NCBI RefSeq assembly: GCF_002220365.1
Contig: NZ_MTHB01000090.1
Span: forward strand, 1-38,754
Origin: Caballeronia sordidicola
GTDB taxonomy: Bacteria > Pseudomonadota > Gammaproteobacteria > Burkholderiales > Burkholderiaceae
DNA length: 38,754 nucleotides
Direction of reading: 5' to 3'
The translations under genes were made by a program, and so were the position numbers. This document shows positions 28,650 through 37,156 of the stretch, one piece after another. Under the pieces are notes generated by a model. That model had not been told where the DNA came from, did no database searches, and was given only the letters and a program-made list of their open reading frames with translations. Numbering within the stretch: position 1 is the first letter of the stretch; each line of letters begins with the position of its first letter.

Positions 28650-29426
28650 ATGACTAGTTTTTTTTCCGAGCTCAGTTCGTATCGCTACGTTCTGGCACAA
28701 TTAATCAGTCAGAATTTGACGCTGCGCTATCGTCGCACAGCAGTCGGATTTCTATGGACCCTCATCAACCCGTTATTGATGATCGCTGTAAGTGCCGTTG
28801 TGTTCTCGCTCGTGCTTCGCGTGGGATTAAAGGACTATGCGATCTTTCTGTTCAGCGCGATCATTCCGTGGAATTTTTTGAACGGATGTATTCAAGCGGG
28901 CGGTTCGTCGCTGATTGCCAATGAGGGTTTGCTGAAGAAGATCTACGTTCCAAAGCAGATATTTCCTGTTGCTGCATCCGCGAGCTTGCTCGTAGACAGC
29001 ATCCTGAGCACGGTTTCGCTGTTCGTTATTGTCTTCGCGCTGGGTGCAAAGGTGACGACCGCGCTCTTCTTTTTGCCAGTTGCGTTCCTGCTGACCGGTA
29101 TTCTGGGAATATCGCTGGCTCTAATCTTCTCGATTGTGTGTGTTTATTTACGGGACACCTCGCACATCATTACGATCGTGATGCAGGCAGTGTATTACAT
29201 GACACCTATAATCTATCCGATCTCGCTCGTACCGAAGCAGTATCACATCTATTTTCAGGTCAATCCGCTGGTTTATTTTATCGGTTTGTTTCGTGCTCCG
29301 ATCTACGAAGGGCGGCTGCCAGATTTGCACACTATCGGTATTTGCGTCGTAACGCTTTGCGTGACCTCTCTCATAGGTCTCGCGCTTTTTCAGCGTTTTG
29401 CAAAAACCCTCATTTTTCGGCTGTGA
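28650..29426 (+). CDS. wzm: ABC-2 type polysaccharide export permease (Wzm)
   Basis: A 258-residue inner-membrane protein with about six hydrophobic helices. Family signatures: LRYRRTAVGFLWTLINPLLM near the start (amphipathic region leading into the first helix), AIIPWNFLNGCIQAGGSSL, then ANEGLLKKIYVPKQIFPVA and the later YMTPIIYP. It pairs with the following ATPase to carry a lipid-linked polysaccharide across the inner membrane. The ATG at 28650 is preferred over an in-frame TTG at 28638 because the four extra residues add nothing, though no strong ribosome-binding site is seen for either. wzt begins two bases after the stop. Confidence 0.93.
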   Translation: MTSFFSELSSYRYVLAQLISQNLTLRYRRTAVGFLWTLINPLLMIAVSAVVFSLVLRVGLKDYAIFLFSAIIPWNFLNGCIQAGGSSLIANEGLLKKIYVPKQIFPVAASASLLVDSILSTVSLFVIVFALGAKVTTALFFLPVAFLLTGILGISLALIFSIVCVYLRDTSHIITIVMQAVYYMTPIIYPISLVPKQYHIYFQVNPLVYFIGLFRAPIYEGRLPDLHTIGICVVTLCVTSLIGLALFQRFAKTLIFRL

Positions 29427-29428
29427 CG

Positions 29429-30187
29429 ATGGATTCAAGGATCGAGCTATCTAACCTAGGCGTGAAGTTTCGCCTTTACCACGATCATTCGCCGTCGCTG
29501 AAGCAGATGATCGCGTCGATTGGCCGGCGTAAGCCTAGGACGTTCAACGACTTTTGGGCCTTGAACGACGTGTCTTTTTCAATCGAGCACGGCGAGCGCA
29601 TCGGTATCGTCGGGCATAACGGCGCTGGCAAGAGCACGTTGTTGAAGACGATCTGCGGCATCTACCCTCCGATGCGCGGGTCCCTCAACGTGAAGGGGCG
29701 CATAGCACCTTTGCTGGAAATTGGCGCAGGATTTCAGCCGGAGTTGAGTGGGCGGGACAACATCTATCTTAACGGCGCAATCCTTGGCTTTTCACGCAAG
29801 CTACTGGAGAACGTTGAGCGGGACGTGATCGCTTTCACCGAACTTGAAGAGTTTATTGATACACCTGTCAAATACTATTCGACCGGTATGTACATGAAGC
29901 TTGGATTCGCCATTGCCACGGCCGTGCCACCCGAAATTCTCATTTTGGACGAAATGTTTGCAGGCGGCGATGCATCTTTCGTTGAGAAAGCGACGGCCCG
30001 AATGAACCGATTTATCGACCAAGCCAGCATTATGATTTTGGTGTCGCATAGCATGAGCCTGCTCAAAGAAATGTGTGACCGCGTGATCTGGATGGAGCAC
30101 GGTCAGGTACGAGGCGACGGCCCGGTCGAGTCCATAATTGACCAATACCTCGAATCGCAGCATTTGATCGCGCAGGCGAGCGTATGA
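29429..30187 (+). CDS. wzt: ABC polysaccharide export ATPase (Wzt), short form
   Basis: A 252-residue ATPase. Walker A is GHNGAGKST (62-70), the signature is STGMYMKLGFA (151-161), Walker B is ILILDE (170-175) and the switch His is in VSHSMS (H207). The N-terminal FNDFWALNDVSFSIEHGERI is typical of Wzt/TagH/KpsT ATPases. The protein ends soon after the nucleotide-binding domain; it lacks the C-terminal beta-sandwich that in E. coli O8/O9a Wzt reads the chain-terminal cap. It overlaps the next gene by four bases (ATGA). Confidence 0.95.
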   Translation: MDSRIELSNLGVKFRLYHDHSPSLKQMIASIGRRKPRTFNDFWALNDVSFSIEHGERIGIVGHNGAGKSTLLKTICGIYPPMRGSLNVKGRIAPLLEIGAGFQPELSGRDNIYLNGAILGFSRKLLENVERDVIAFTELEEFIDTPVKYYSTGMYMKLGFAIATAVPPEILILDEMFAGGDASFVEKATARMNRFIDQASIMILVSHSMSLLKEMCDRVIWMEHGQVRGDGPVESIIDQYLESQHLIAQASV

Positions 30188-32106
30188 ACTCCTCATTGAC
30201 CATTCAAAAAAATATAACAAGCCCGAAAGAAATGAAGCGAATTGCGTTTTATATGTTTTATGACGAGCAAAGCGTTGTGGACGATTTCATCCTCCATAAG
30301 TTGCGAGCGCTTCGTAAGTTTGTAGATACGATATTTGTGGTGTCGAATTCAAAGCTCGACGCCATTGGTCGGGAAGCGTTGGAGAGTGTAGCCGACACCG
30401 TATATGTCCGTGAAAATGTTGGCTTCGATGTCTGGGCTTACAAGGAGGCCATGGAGGCATACGGAATCGAGCGACTCGAAGCATTCGACGAACTCATTCT
30501 AATGAACTACACATTTTTTGCGCCCATTTTCCCGTTCTCGGAAATGTTCGACCGGTTCGCCTCTGAAGATGTGGACTTTTGGGGCGTTAGTGCGCATAAG
30601 GAAATGCGCCCGAACCCCTTTACAGGACGCGGTATCCTGCCTCTGCACATTCAGTCGCACTGGATTACCGTGCGCAAGCGGATGTTTGCTTCGATAGAGT
30701 TTAAAAAGTACTGGCAAGACATGCCGGAGATCAAGTCTTATCAAGACTCGATCCTTCAGCATGAGTCTAAGTTTACTTCACATTTTGAAGGCAAGGGTTT
30801 CAGGTCCGCAGTTTATCTGGATCCTGAAGATTATCCGACACAATATGCAACGTTTCAAAGTATTGAGCAGACAATTGAAAATCGATCGCCGATTTTTAAG
30901 CGTCGCCTGTTCTTTCACGACCCGCTCTTTCTTGAACAGAATGCGGTGTTGCTCAAGAACGCAATTCGACTGGTCGAACAGAACTCCGACTACGATACCG
31001 AGTTGATCTGGAAGAACGTCGCCCGGACGACGCCTCCTCGAATTCTGTATTCGAATCTAGATCATTTGCACATTCTGAATGATGTTGAAGAGGTGGACCG
31101 GCAACCTGCGCCAGCAGTGCGAATTGCAGTGATTTCGCACCTTTATTATCCTGAGTTACTCGACGAATTGCTTGAGCACGTAGTCAATATTCCCCGGCAG
31201 TTCGACCTTTTCATTACAACAAGTAGTGTCGAAAAGCGCGCGAAAATTGACGCACAGTTGCGACTTGCCAAACCCGATTTTAAATGGGAGCTTCGCGTCA
31301 CAAAGGAGAACCGGGGCCGTGACATGTCCTCTTTGTTCATCACGTGTCGCGATGTGGTGCTCGAAGGTGGATATGACTACATATGCCGATTACACTCGAA
31401 AAAGTCACCGCAAAACAGTGTCAATATGGGGCGTCTTTTTAAGCAGCACTTGCTCGAGAATCTGCTGTACAACAAGCCTTACGTTGAAAATCTGTTGAGG
31501 ATTTTCGATGAAAACCCTCGCGTAGGGATGTTGATGCCGCCGATCGTTCACATCGCGTATCCAACCTTAGGACACGCATGGTTTGCGAATCGGCCAGGCC
31601 TGCAGCACTGGGCGAAAGAACTTGAAATAAAGACGCCGCTAGACGAACACACACCGCTCGCCCCTTACGGAACGATGTTCTGGTTCCGACCTATCGCGCT
31701 GGAAAAACTGTTCAAGCATGAATGGAAGTGGACGGACTTCAACCCCGAGCCAAATCATACAGACGGCGGATTGGCGCATGTATTGGAGCGCCTTATTGGC
31801 TATGCGGTGCAGGACGCCGGTTATCTGATGCACTGCGTGATGAACCGTGATATGGCCGCATCGAGCTATGTGAAGCTTGAGTACAAGTTACAACGGATAG
31901 CTGCCGCGTTGCCGAACGGTAATATTTTAGATCAGCTGAATTGGATCAATTTGCATGCGCATCATACGGGCCTGCGCTCGTTCTTTGAGATCAGCATGCG
32001 TATTGCCCGTAGTAAATTTATCATGAAGCATCCAAGGCTCGCGTTGGCGCTAAGACCGGTTTTCCGCATAGGGAAGACAACGTATCGAACGATTATTCGC
32101 CGATGA
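30184..32106 (+). CDS. RgpF-like rhamnan synthesis glycosyltransferase
   Basis: A 640-residue cytosolic protein of the rhamnan synthesis F family. The first part (about 17-260) has RIAFYMFYDEQSVVDDFILH, VSNSKL, RENVGFDVWAYKEAMEAYG and ELILMNYTFFAPIFPFSEMF. The second part (about 300-560) has VRIAVISHLYYPELLDELLE, ENRGRDMSSLFITCRD, DYICRLHSKKSPQNS and NPRVGMLMPP. Streptococcal RgpF adds or extends rhamnose chains, so a rhamnosyl transfer is likely here, in keeping with the upstream rml genes. A basic C-terminal tail (about 600-640) may bind the membrane. The ATG at 30184 overlaps wzt; an internal ATG at 30232 would also leave the domain intact. Confidence 0.9.
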   Translation: MNSSLTIQKNITSPKEMKRIAFYMFYDEQSVVDDFILHKLRALRKFVDTIFVVSNSKLDAIGREALESVADTVYVRENVGFDVWAYKEAMEAYGIERLEAFDELILMNYTFFAPIFPFSEMFDRFASEDVDFWGVSAHKEMRPNPFTGRGILPLHIQSHWITVRKRMFASIEFKKYWQDMPEIKSYQDSILQHESKFTSHFEGKGFRSAVYLDPEDYPTQYATFQSIEQTIENRSPIFKRRLFFHDPLFLEQNAVLLKNAIRLVEQNSDYDTELIWKNVARTTPPRILYSNLDHLHILNDVEEVDRQPAPAVRIAVISHLYYPELLDELLEHVVNIPRQFDLFITTSSVEKRAKIDAQLRLAKPDFKWELRVTKENRGRDMSSLFITCRDVVLEGGYDYICRLHSKKSPQNSVNMGRLFKQHLLENLLYNKPYVENLLRIFDENPRVGMLMPPIVHIAYPTLGHAWFANRPGLQHWAKELEIKTPLDEHTPLAPYGTMFWFRPIALEKLFKHEWKWTDFNPEPNHTDGGLAHVLERLIGYAVQDAGYLMHCVMNRDMAASSYVKLEYKLQRIAAALPNGNILDQLNWINLHAHHTGLRSFFEISMRIARSKFIMKHPRLALALRPVFRIGKTTYRTIIRR

Positions 32107-32137
32107 CGGCCGCGCAAAAAACGTTTGGAGAAAAGCG

Positions 32138-32989
32138 ATGAGAGTATCAGTAACCGGTGCGAGTGGCTATGTTGGGCGTCACGTTGTCAAGGCGCTTGTC
32201 GATCAGGAGCACACTGTGGTTGCCGTTGGTCGGGATCAATTGACGAGTGGAGTCGGCATGGCAGGCGCGGACTACCGCGTTGTTGATGTGTTCGATGAAA
32301 ACATCAATGTGTTCCACGCAATCGGCGCGCCAGACGTCTGCATTCATCTAGCATGGCAGGCTGGCTTTAATCATCAGGATCCCGCTCATATCGGCAATAT
32401 GATGAAGCACTACCGCCTGATTGAGAAGTTGATCGCGAACGGTCTGAAACACCTTGCGGTGGCTGGTTCGATGCATGAAATCGGATATCACGTAGGCGAA
32501 GTGACGGATAAAACGCCAGCCAACCCGTTGAATCCGTATGGGGTTGCTAAGAATTTCCTAAGGCAGGCACTGACGCTATTGTGTGAAAAGAATAACGTCG
32601 ATTTCAAATGGCTTCGGATGTATTACATTCACGGCGACGACCGGATAAATAATTCGATTTTTTCGAAACTGTTGACTGCCGAGGCTGAAGGCAAAGAGAC
32701 ATTCCCATTGAATAGCGGGGAAATGCTTTATGATTTCATCGAAGTGAGCCGATTAGGCGTTCAGATCGCGCTAGCCTCGACCCAGCCAGATTATCATGGC
32801 GTGATTAATTGTTCTAGCGGAGAGCCGGTTGCGCTGAGGACAATGGTTGAACGGTTCATCGAAACGAACAAGCTCAAAATTCGTCCTGAGTACAACAAGT
32901 TTCCACGTCGTTCCTACGATTCCTATGCCATCTGGGGCAATGCGGACATAGCGCTGGCGCTAGAACGTAAAGCGGGCGTTCGCGCTTGA
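32138..32989 (+). CDS. NAD(P)-dependent epimerase/dehydratase (extended SDR), candidate sugar 4-ketoreductase
   Basis: A 283-residue SDR. The Rossmann motif is MRVSVTGASGYVGRHV (1-16); the catalytic Tyr and Lys are in NPYGVAKNFLRQ, and HLAWQAG and AVAGSMHEIGYH fill the usual NAD-side and substrate loops. The size fits 4-keto-6-deoxysugar reductases such as Rmd (GDP-D-rhamnose), Tld or Tll (6-deoxytalose) rather than 4,6-dehydratases. The locus already has the full rmlBDAC set, but gmd has no other partner, so reduction of GDP-4-keto-6-deoxymannose is a sensible guess; the substrate cannot be read from the sequence. GGAG precedes the ATG. The codon use is A/T-leaning like its neighbours. Confidence 0.85.
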   Translation: MRVSVTGASGYVGRHVVKALVDQEHTVVAVGRDQLTSGVGMAGADYRVVDVFDENINVFHAIGAPDVCIHLAWQAGFNHQDPAHIGNMMKHYRLIEKLIANGLKHLAVAGSMHEIGYHVGEVTDKTPANPLNPYGVAKNFLRQALTLLCEKNNVDFKWLRMYYIHGDDRINNSIFSKLLTAEAEGKETFPLNSGEMLYDFIEVSRLGVQIALASTQPDYHGVINCSSGEPVALRTMVERFIETNKLKIRPEYNKFPRRSYDSYAIWGNADIALALERKAGVRA

Positions 32990-33074
32990 GGAGCGCTGCT
33001 TGACACGGTAACTAGACCTCCGGCCGCAAATACGGGGCCGGTCGATGTTTCTCCAGCCAATTTAATCAGTCGGT

Positions 33075-34505
33075 ATGGTATTCAGTTCATTTTCCTTTCT
33101 GTTTGTTTTTCTCCCTTTGTTTTTTTTGGGCTATGGTCTGATCAGAAATATTTTCTATCAGAACATCTACCTGTTTGTCGCATCGCTCACGTTCTATTAC
33201 GTTGGAGAAAAGCGCCAAATTTGGATTCTGATTGCCTCGATACTTATAAATTATGGTTTCGGCCTTCTCGTCGATCGCGCGAAGCGGAAAGGGCGTGTAC
33301 TACTTCTTGGTCCGAAAAGTTTGGTTGGGTGCTGCGTTGTCGCAAATCTGATTTTGCTGGGTTATTTCAAGTACATTACATTCCTGACGACGAATGTCGC
33401 TGTTCTCGCTCACGGCGTAGGCGTTGCGTCCCCAGTGAGTATCATTCACGCTGCGCTGCCGTTGGGAATCAGTTTCTACACCTTCCATGCGCTAAGTTAT
33501 GTGATTGACGTCTATCGTGGAGAAGTGAAAGCCACGCGCAACCTGATCAATGTAGGAACTTATTTCACAATGTTTCCGCAGCTTGTCGCTGGGCCGATTC
33601 TTCGCTACAACATGATCGCCAGCGCGATGGTGACTCGAGTCGTTACCGCTGACATGATGGCCCGCGGTATCTATCTGTTCATTTTGGGTTTAGCCAAGAA
33701 GGTAGTTTTCGCGGACACGTTCGCTATGACCGCAGACGCGATCTTCGCGCTACCAACTGGCCAAGTTAATTTCGGGATAGCATGGTTGGGAACCTTAGCC
33801 TATACGTTTCAGATTTTTTTCGATTTCTGGGGCTATTCGCAGATGGCGATTGGTCTTGGTCTGATGATGGGGTTCAATTATCCGCGGAATTTTGACTACC
33901 CCTATATCTCGCGAACTATTCAGGAATTCTGGCGTCGTTGGCATATGACGCTTTCATTCTGGTTTCGCGATTACGTCTATATTCCCTTGGGCGGGAATCG
34001 TAAGGGCCTGCATAGAACCTATTGCAATCTGATTGCCGTCTTTTTCTTAACAGGTCTCTGGCATGGGGCATCCTGGACGTTTGTTGTCTGGGGCTTGTGG
34101 CACGGCGGATTTCTGCTATTAGAGCGAATATTTTCGAGCATTTTCAAAAGGCTGCCCGCAGTCGTCCTCCATCTGTATACGCTTGCAGTAGTTGTATTTG
34201 GATGGGTTCTATTTCGGGCTACGAGCTTTCGCGAAGCGCTGTTATTTTGGAAAATTATGGTTGGAGCGAAGGGATTTGGATCATCCGGTGTGACCCAATT
34301 TGCGAGTCCAGGAATTCTGATCTTGTTCGCTGCTGCGGCTTTATTTTCCACGCCATTGCCCGCAATTATCTCGGCTTGGATTGTTGCAAGACAGCCTAGA
34401 CTTGGTATGTCTGCTGCACTTGGCGCTGCCTCGATAATCTTTCTGATTTCAGGTATGAAAGTTTTGTCTGGTTCGTTTAGTCCGTTTCTTTATTTCCGCT
34501 TTTAG
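33075..34505 (+). CDS. MBOAT-family O-acyltransferase (AlgI-like)
   Basis: A 476-residue multi-pass membrane protein with about 10-12 hydrophobic helices. The MBOAT signatures are WRRWHMTLSFWFRDYVYIPL (with H290) and FFLTGLWHGASWTFVVWG (with the presumed catalytic H330). The start MVFSSFSFLFVFLPLFFLGY is typical of AlgI/PatA. Such proteins take an acyl (usually acetyl) group from the cytosol and pass it through the membrane to a periplasmic sugar acetylase. The following gene encodes an AlgJ/AlgX-like partner, so O-acetylation of the exported polysaccharide is likely. The ribosome-binding site is weak. It begins 85 bases after the SDR gene. Confidence 0.93.
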   Translation: MVFSSFSFLFVFLPLFFLGYGLIRNIFYQNIYLFVASLTFYYVGEKRQIWILIASILINYGFGLLVDRAKRKGRVLLLGPKSLVGCCVVANLILLGYFKYITFLTTNVAVLAHGVGVASPVSIIHAALPLGISFYTFHALSYVIDVYRGEVKATRNLINVGTYFTMFPQLVAGPILRYNMIASAMVTRVVTADMMARGIYLFILGLAKKVVFADTFAMTADAIFALPTGQVNFGIAWLGTLAYTFQIFFDFWGYSQMAIGLGLMMGFNYPRNFDYPYISRTIQEFWRRWHMTLSFWFRDYVYIPLGGNRKGLHRTYCNLIAVFFLTGLWHGASWTFVVWGLWHGGFLLLERIFSSIFKRLPAVVLHLYTLAVVVFGWVLFRATSFREALLFWKIMVGAKGFGSSGVTQFASPGILILFAAAALFSTPLPAIISAWIVARQPRLGMSAALGAASIIFLISGMKVLSGSFSPFLYFRF

Positions 34506-34518
34506 CTAGAGGACGAGC

Positions 34519-35976
34519 ATGCGATCCATTAGACAATATCTTCCAGCGGGGTTATTCTTCGCGGCCCTGCTTATGCCGGCACTCTCCTGCCTGTATAGTC
34601 CTGCGCTGAAGCCATTTCTCCTTACCCGTCTGCATGGTGGCGACACCTCAACTCTTGAAGAGGAGGTTCGTCGTACTAACCCCTTATGGACGGGTGCATT
34701 GCAACTTTATTCGACGACGCTCTATCGGTTTGGAATTTCATCAAACCCTAACGCGGCGCGTATTGGTCTCGACGGATGGGTTTTTCTCGGCAATGAGCAC
34801 AACGAGAATTTCGCTCAGGCAATCCGGCAGCGCGTCATATCGAATGACGACGCAAGCCACTGGGGGGAAGTGTTGGACGATCAGCGCGCTTGGCTGAAAT
34901 CGCAAGGAATACCGTCGGTGTTCGTATTCGCACCTATGAAAGCGAACATTTACCCGGAAAAATTGCCTAGATGGGCGCAAGTCATGCGTTATGGGAAACC
35001 CTCGATCTTTGACATGCTTCAGCGTCATACCGGCGACGAACTTCTCGATCTTCGTCATGCGCTAATCCAAAACAAGCAATATGGATTAACATACTCCATG
35101 TTGAATAGCCATTGGTCGGACTATGGCGCATATTCTGCGTGGCAGGTGGTCGCGAAGCGGTTGGAGAAAGATATTTCCGGATTCAAGGCATATGGCACTG
35201 GCCCAGTGGTTAAGATTAATCGCACGACTTATGGAAATGAGTTTGATGCGATGGTCAATATTCATGTGGATAACGCATGGGACGTCTATTCACTGGCTCA
35301 GCCCCAGCCCGACATCGAAATGCAGCAAGCAGACGGGACGTGGAGCTCTTTGCACGGCGATCCGGCTACGGATGTGCTTGATCTACCTAGACACACACGC
35401 AATCCGTCTGCAACCAATAATTTAAAAGCATTGGTGTTACGCGATTCAATGGGCAATAGCCTATCACCATTTCTACAAGGATCGTTCAAAGAGACGTTTC
35501 AGGAACATCATCACTTTTTTCCTGGATATTCTCTCAATCTACCGCAGCTGATTGAAACGAAAAAGCCGGACGTTGTCATTTACGTTATGACAGAGCGGTT
35601 TGATATCGAACCTCTGGGCAACCTGTACTACTGGAGATCGGAAAGAAATTATCGCGAATCCAAAGCCGACATTCTACCTTTGAAGGTCACTGCCGGCGGG
35701 AGCCGCGTAAGCCTGGACACTGCATTCGTGCTCAATGACGGTATTACTAAGGGTGGCGTTCTGCATTTGCGCCTGCGCAGCAAGTCCGATACCTACGTCC
35801 ACCTCGCATATGGCGCTGAGCGCGCGCGCAATGAGTTCTACGAGACCGTGACGCGGGGATGGAACGACCTCTATTTTGAACTGCCGGCGAGACCAGGCAA
35901 TGGGGTGATTGACTTGACGTCGCCGGATGGAAACGTCGCTGAAATTCAGCAGGCCGATTTTAAACCGGCCGGATGA
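34519..35976 (+). CDS. AlgJ/AlgX-like SGNH acetyltransferase partner
   Basis: A 485-residue protein with an N-terminal signal anchor (PAGLFFAALLMPALSCLY, 9-26) and a periplasmic AlgX/AlgJ-type SGNH domain. RIGLDGWVFLGNE (81-93), VFVFAPMKANIYPEKLP (134-150), the H198 motif in LNSHWSDYGAY and the serine motif LVLRDSMGNSL (305-315, S310) follow the order seen in AlgX. In AlgX the His motif is DxH; here the Asp is Asn196 (NSHW), so the catalytic triad differs or uses another acid. Residues about 380-485 form a C-terminal beta-rich region that could bind sugar. It is 13 bases after the MBOAT gene, and the two are expected to work as a pair. Confidence 0.87.
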   Translation: MRSIRQYLPAGLFFAALLMPALSCLYSPALKPFLLTRLHGGDTSTLEEEVRRTNPLWTGALQLYSTTLYRFGISSNPNAARIGLDGWVFLGNEHNENFAQAIRQRVISNDDASHWGEVLDDQRAWLKSQGIPSVFVFAPMKANIYPEKLPRWAQVMRYGKPSIFDMLQRHTGDELLDLRHALIQNKQYGLTYSMLNSHWSDYGAYSAWQVVAKRLEKDISGFKAYGTGPVVKINRTTYGNEFDAMVNIHVDNAWDVYSLAQPQPDIEMQQADGTWSSLHGDPATDVLDLPRHTRNPSATNNLKALVLRDSMGNSLSPFLQGSFKETFQEHHHFFPGYSLNLPQLIETKKPDVVIYVMTERFDIEPLGNLYYWRSERNYRESKADILPLKVTAGGSRVSLDTAFVLNDGITKGGVLHLRLRSKSDTYVHLAYGAERARNEFYETVTRGWNDLYFELPARPGNGVIDLTSPDGNVAEIQQADFKPAG

Positions 35977-36057
35977 CCTAATCGTTCGTGTGCATGCCAA
36001 CGCATCCCTTTAGGCCAGCGTTTTTCCAAGTTTAGTAATCGGTCTCGGAGATAACAA

Positions 36058-37032
36058 TTGAACAAGGATGCCTCGTCCGGTAAGACCGCTAGTCAAGCGA
36101 TTAGCCATCTGTCAAGTTCTGCAATTGATTCAGGCGTCTGCGCTGTTATTGTGAGTTTTAATCCGGATGCGCAACAGTTTGCGCAGTTGCTGGCGGCACT
36201 TGTCTCACAGGTGGCGCACGTAGTCATCGTCGACAATGGATCGAATGCCGATACAATTGAGCGGCTCCATATGCATCAAAATGGTAGCAACGTTGCGGTC
36301 GATTTTCTCGAAGAAAATCGCGGTATCGCCTACGCGCACAATAAAGGAATATCTCATGCGCGGCGCCTCGGAGCGAATTTCGTCTTATTGCTTGATCACG
36401 ATAGTAGGCCGGCCTTCAACATGGTCGAACGACTCGTAGCGGGAGATCGTGCTCTACGTTTGGCGGGGGTGGATCTGGCAGCAGTAGGGCCGCAGTCAAT
36501 AGACAACCGTACTGGCAAGCACGCAACGTTTGTGCGTCGAGACGGGCTTCGATTCAATCGCCTGATATGCGATGGCACGGGCACACCCTTGGAGGTCGAC
36601 TTTCTGATTTCATCCGGAACGTTAATTTCTCTTGAAGCAATAGAGACGGTCGGTCTGATGCGAGATGAACTCTTTATTGATCATGTAGATACAGATTGGT
36701 GCTTCCGGGCGAAAGCATGCGGCATGCGAATATTCGCTGTTTGCGATGCACATCTATTCCATTCACTCGGGGACGATATTAGGCGAACTTGGTTTTTGCG
36801 TTGGCGGGACGTTCACGTGCACTCTACGCTGCGAGACTACTACATGTTTCGTAATACAGTCTATATGGTCAGAAAAACGCCGATGCCATGGGTTTGGCGT
36901 GTACGTTTGTTAAGTCGATTGATTTTATTTGTTGGTTTTTCGGTGGCGTATCTGCCACCGCGGTTGCAACGGCTGCACTCAATGGCAGACGGAATTTGGG
37001 ATGGTTTGGCAAACCGCGGCGGTCGCCGCTAG
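36058..37032 (+). CDS. Family 2 glycosyltransferase, rhamnosyltransferase-like
   Basis: A 324-residue GT-A enzyme. CAVIVSFNPD (28-37), VVIVDNGSN (55-63), ENRGIAYAHNKGI (86-98) and the metal motif LLLDHDSRP (110-118, D113-H-D115) are typical of dTDP-rhamnosyltransferases of the WbbL/RfbN type, as is LFIDHVDTDWCFRAKACG (about 202-219). The C-terminus has a hydrophobic stretch near 290 that could touch the membrane. The start is the TTG at 36058, with CGGAG seven bases upstream; no ATG lies before the catalytic core. It is the last intact gene of the polysaccharide locus. Confidence 0.9.
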   Translation: MNKDASSGKTASQAISHLSSSAIDSGVCAVIVSFNPDAQQFAQLLAALVSQVAHVVIVDNGSNADTIERLHMHQNGSNVAVDFLEENRGIAYAHNKGISHARRLGANFVLLLDHDSRPAFNMVERLVAGDRALRLAGVDLAAVGPQSIDNRTGKHATFVRRDGLRFNRLICDGTGTPLEVDFLISSGTLISLEAIETVGLMRDELFIDHVDTDWCFRAKACGMRIFAVCDAHLFHSLGDDIRRTWFLRWRDVHVHSTLRDYYMFRNTVYMVRKTPMPWVWRVRLLSRLILFVGFSVAYLPPRLQRLHSMADGIWDGLANRGGRR

Positions 37033-37156
37033 GCGCTCTTGTACAAGGCAACCGCGACGAGAGCGCTACGAGTCTCAAATTCAACAGTAGATCGAAACGG
37101 TCTCTAGCCCCGCCTATACAGCTCAGCTATCTAACGCTTTTGCCCGCCTCGTCTTG

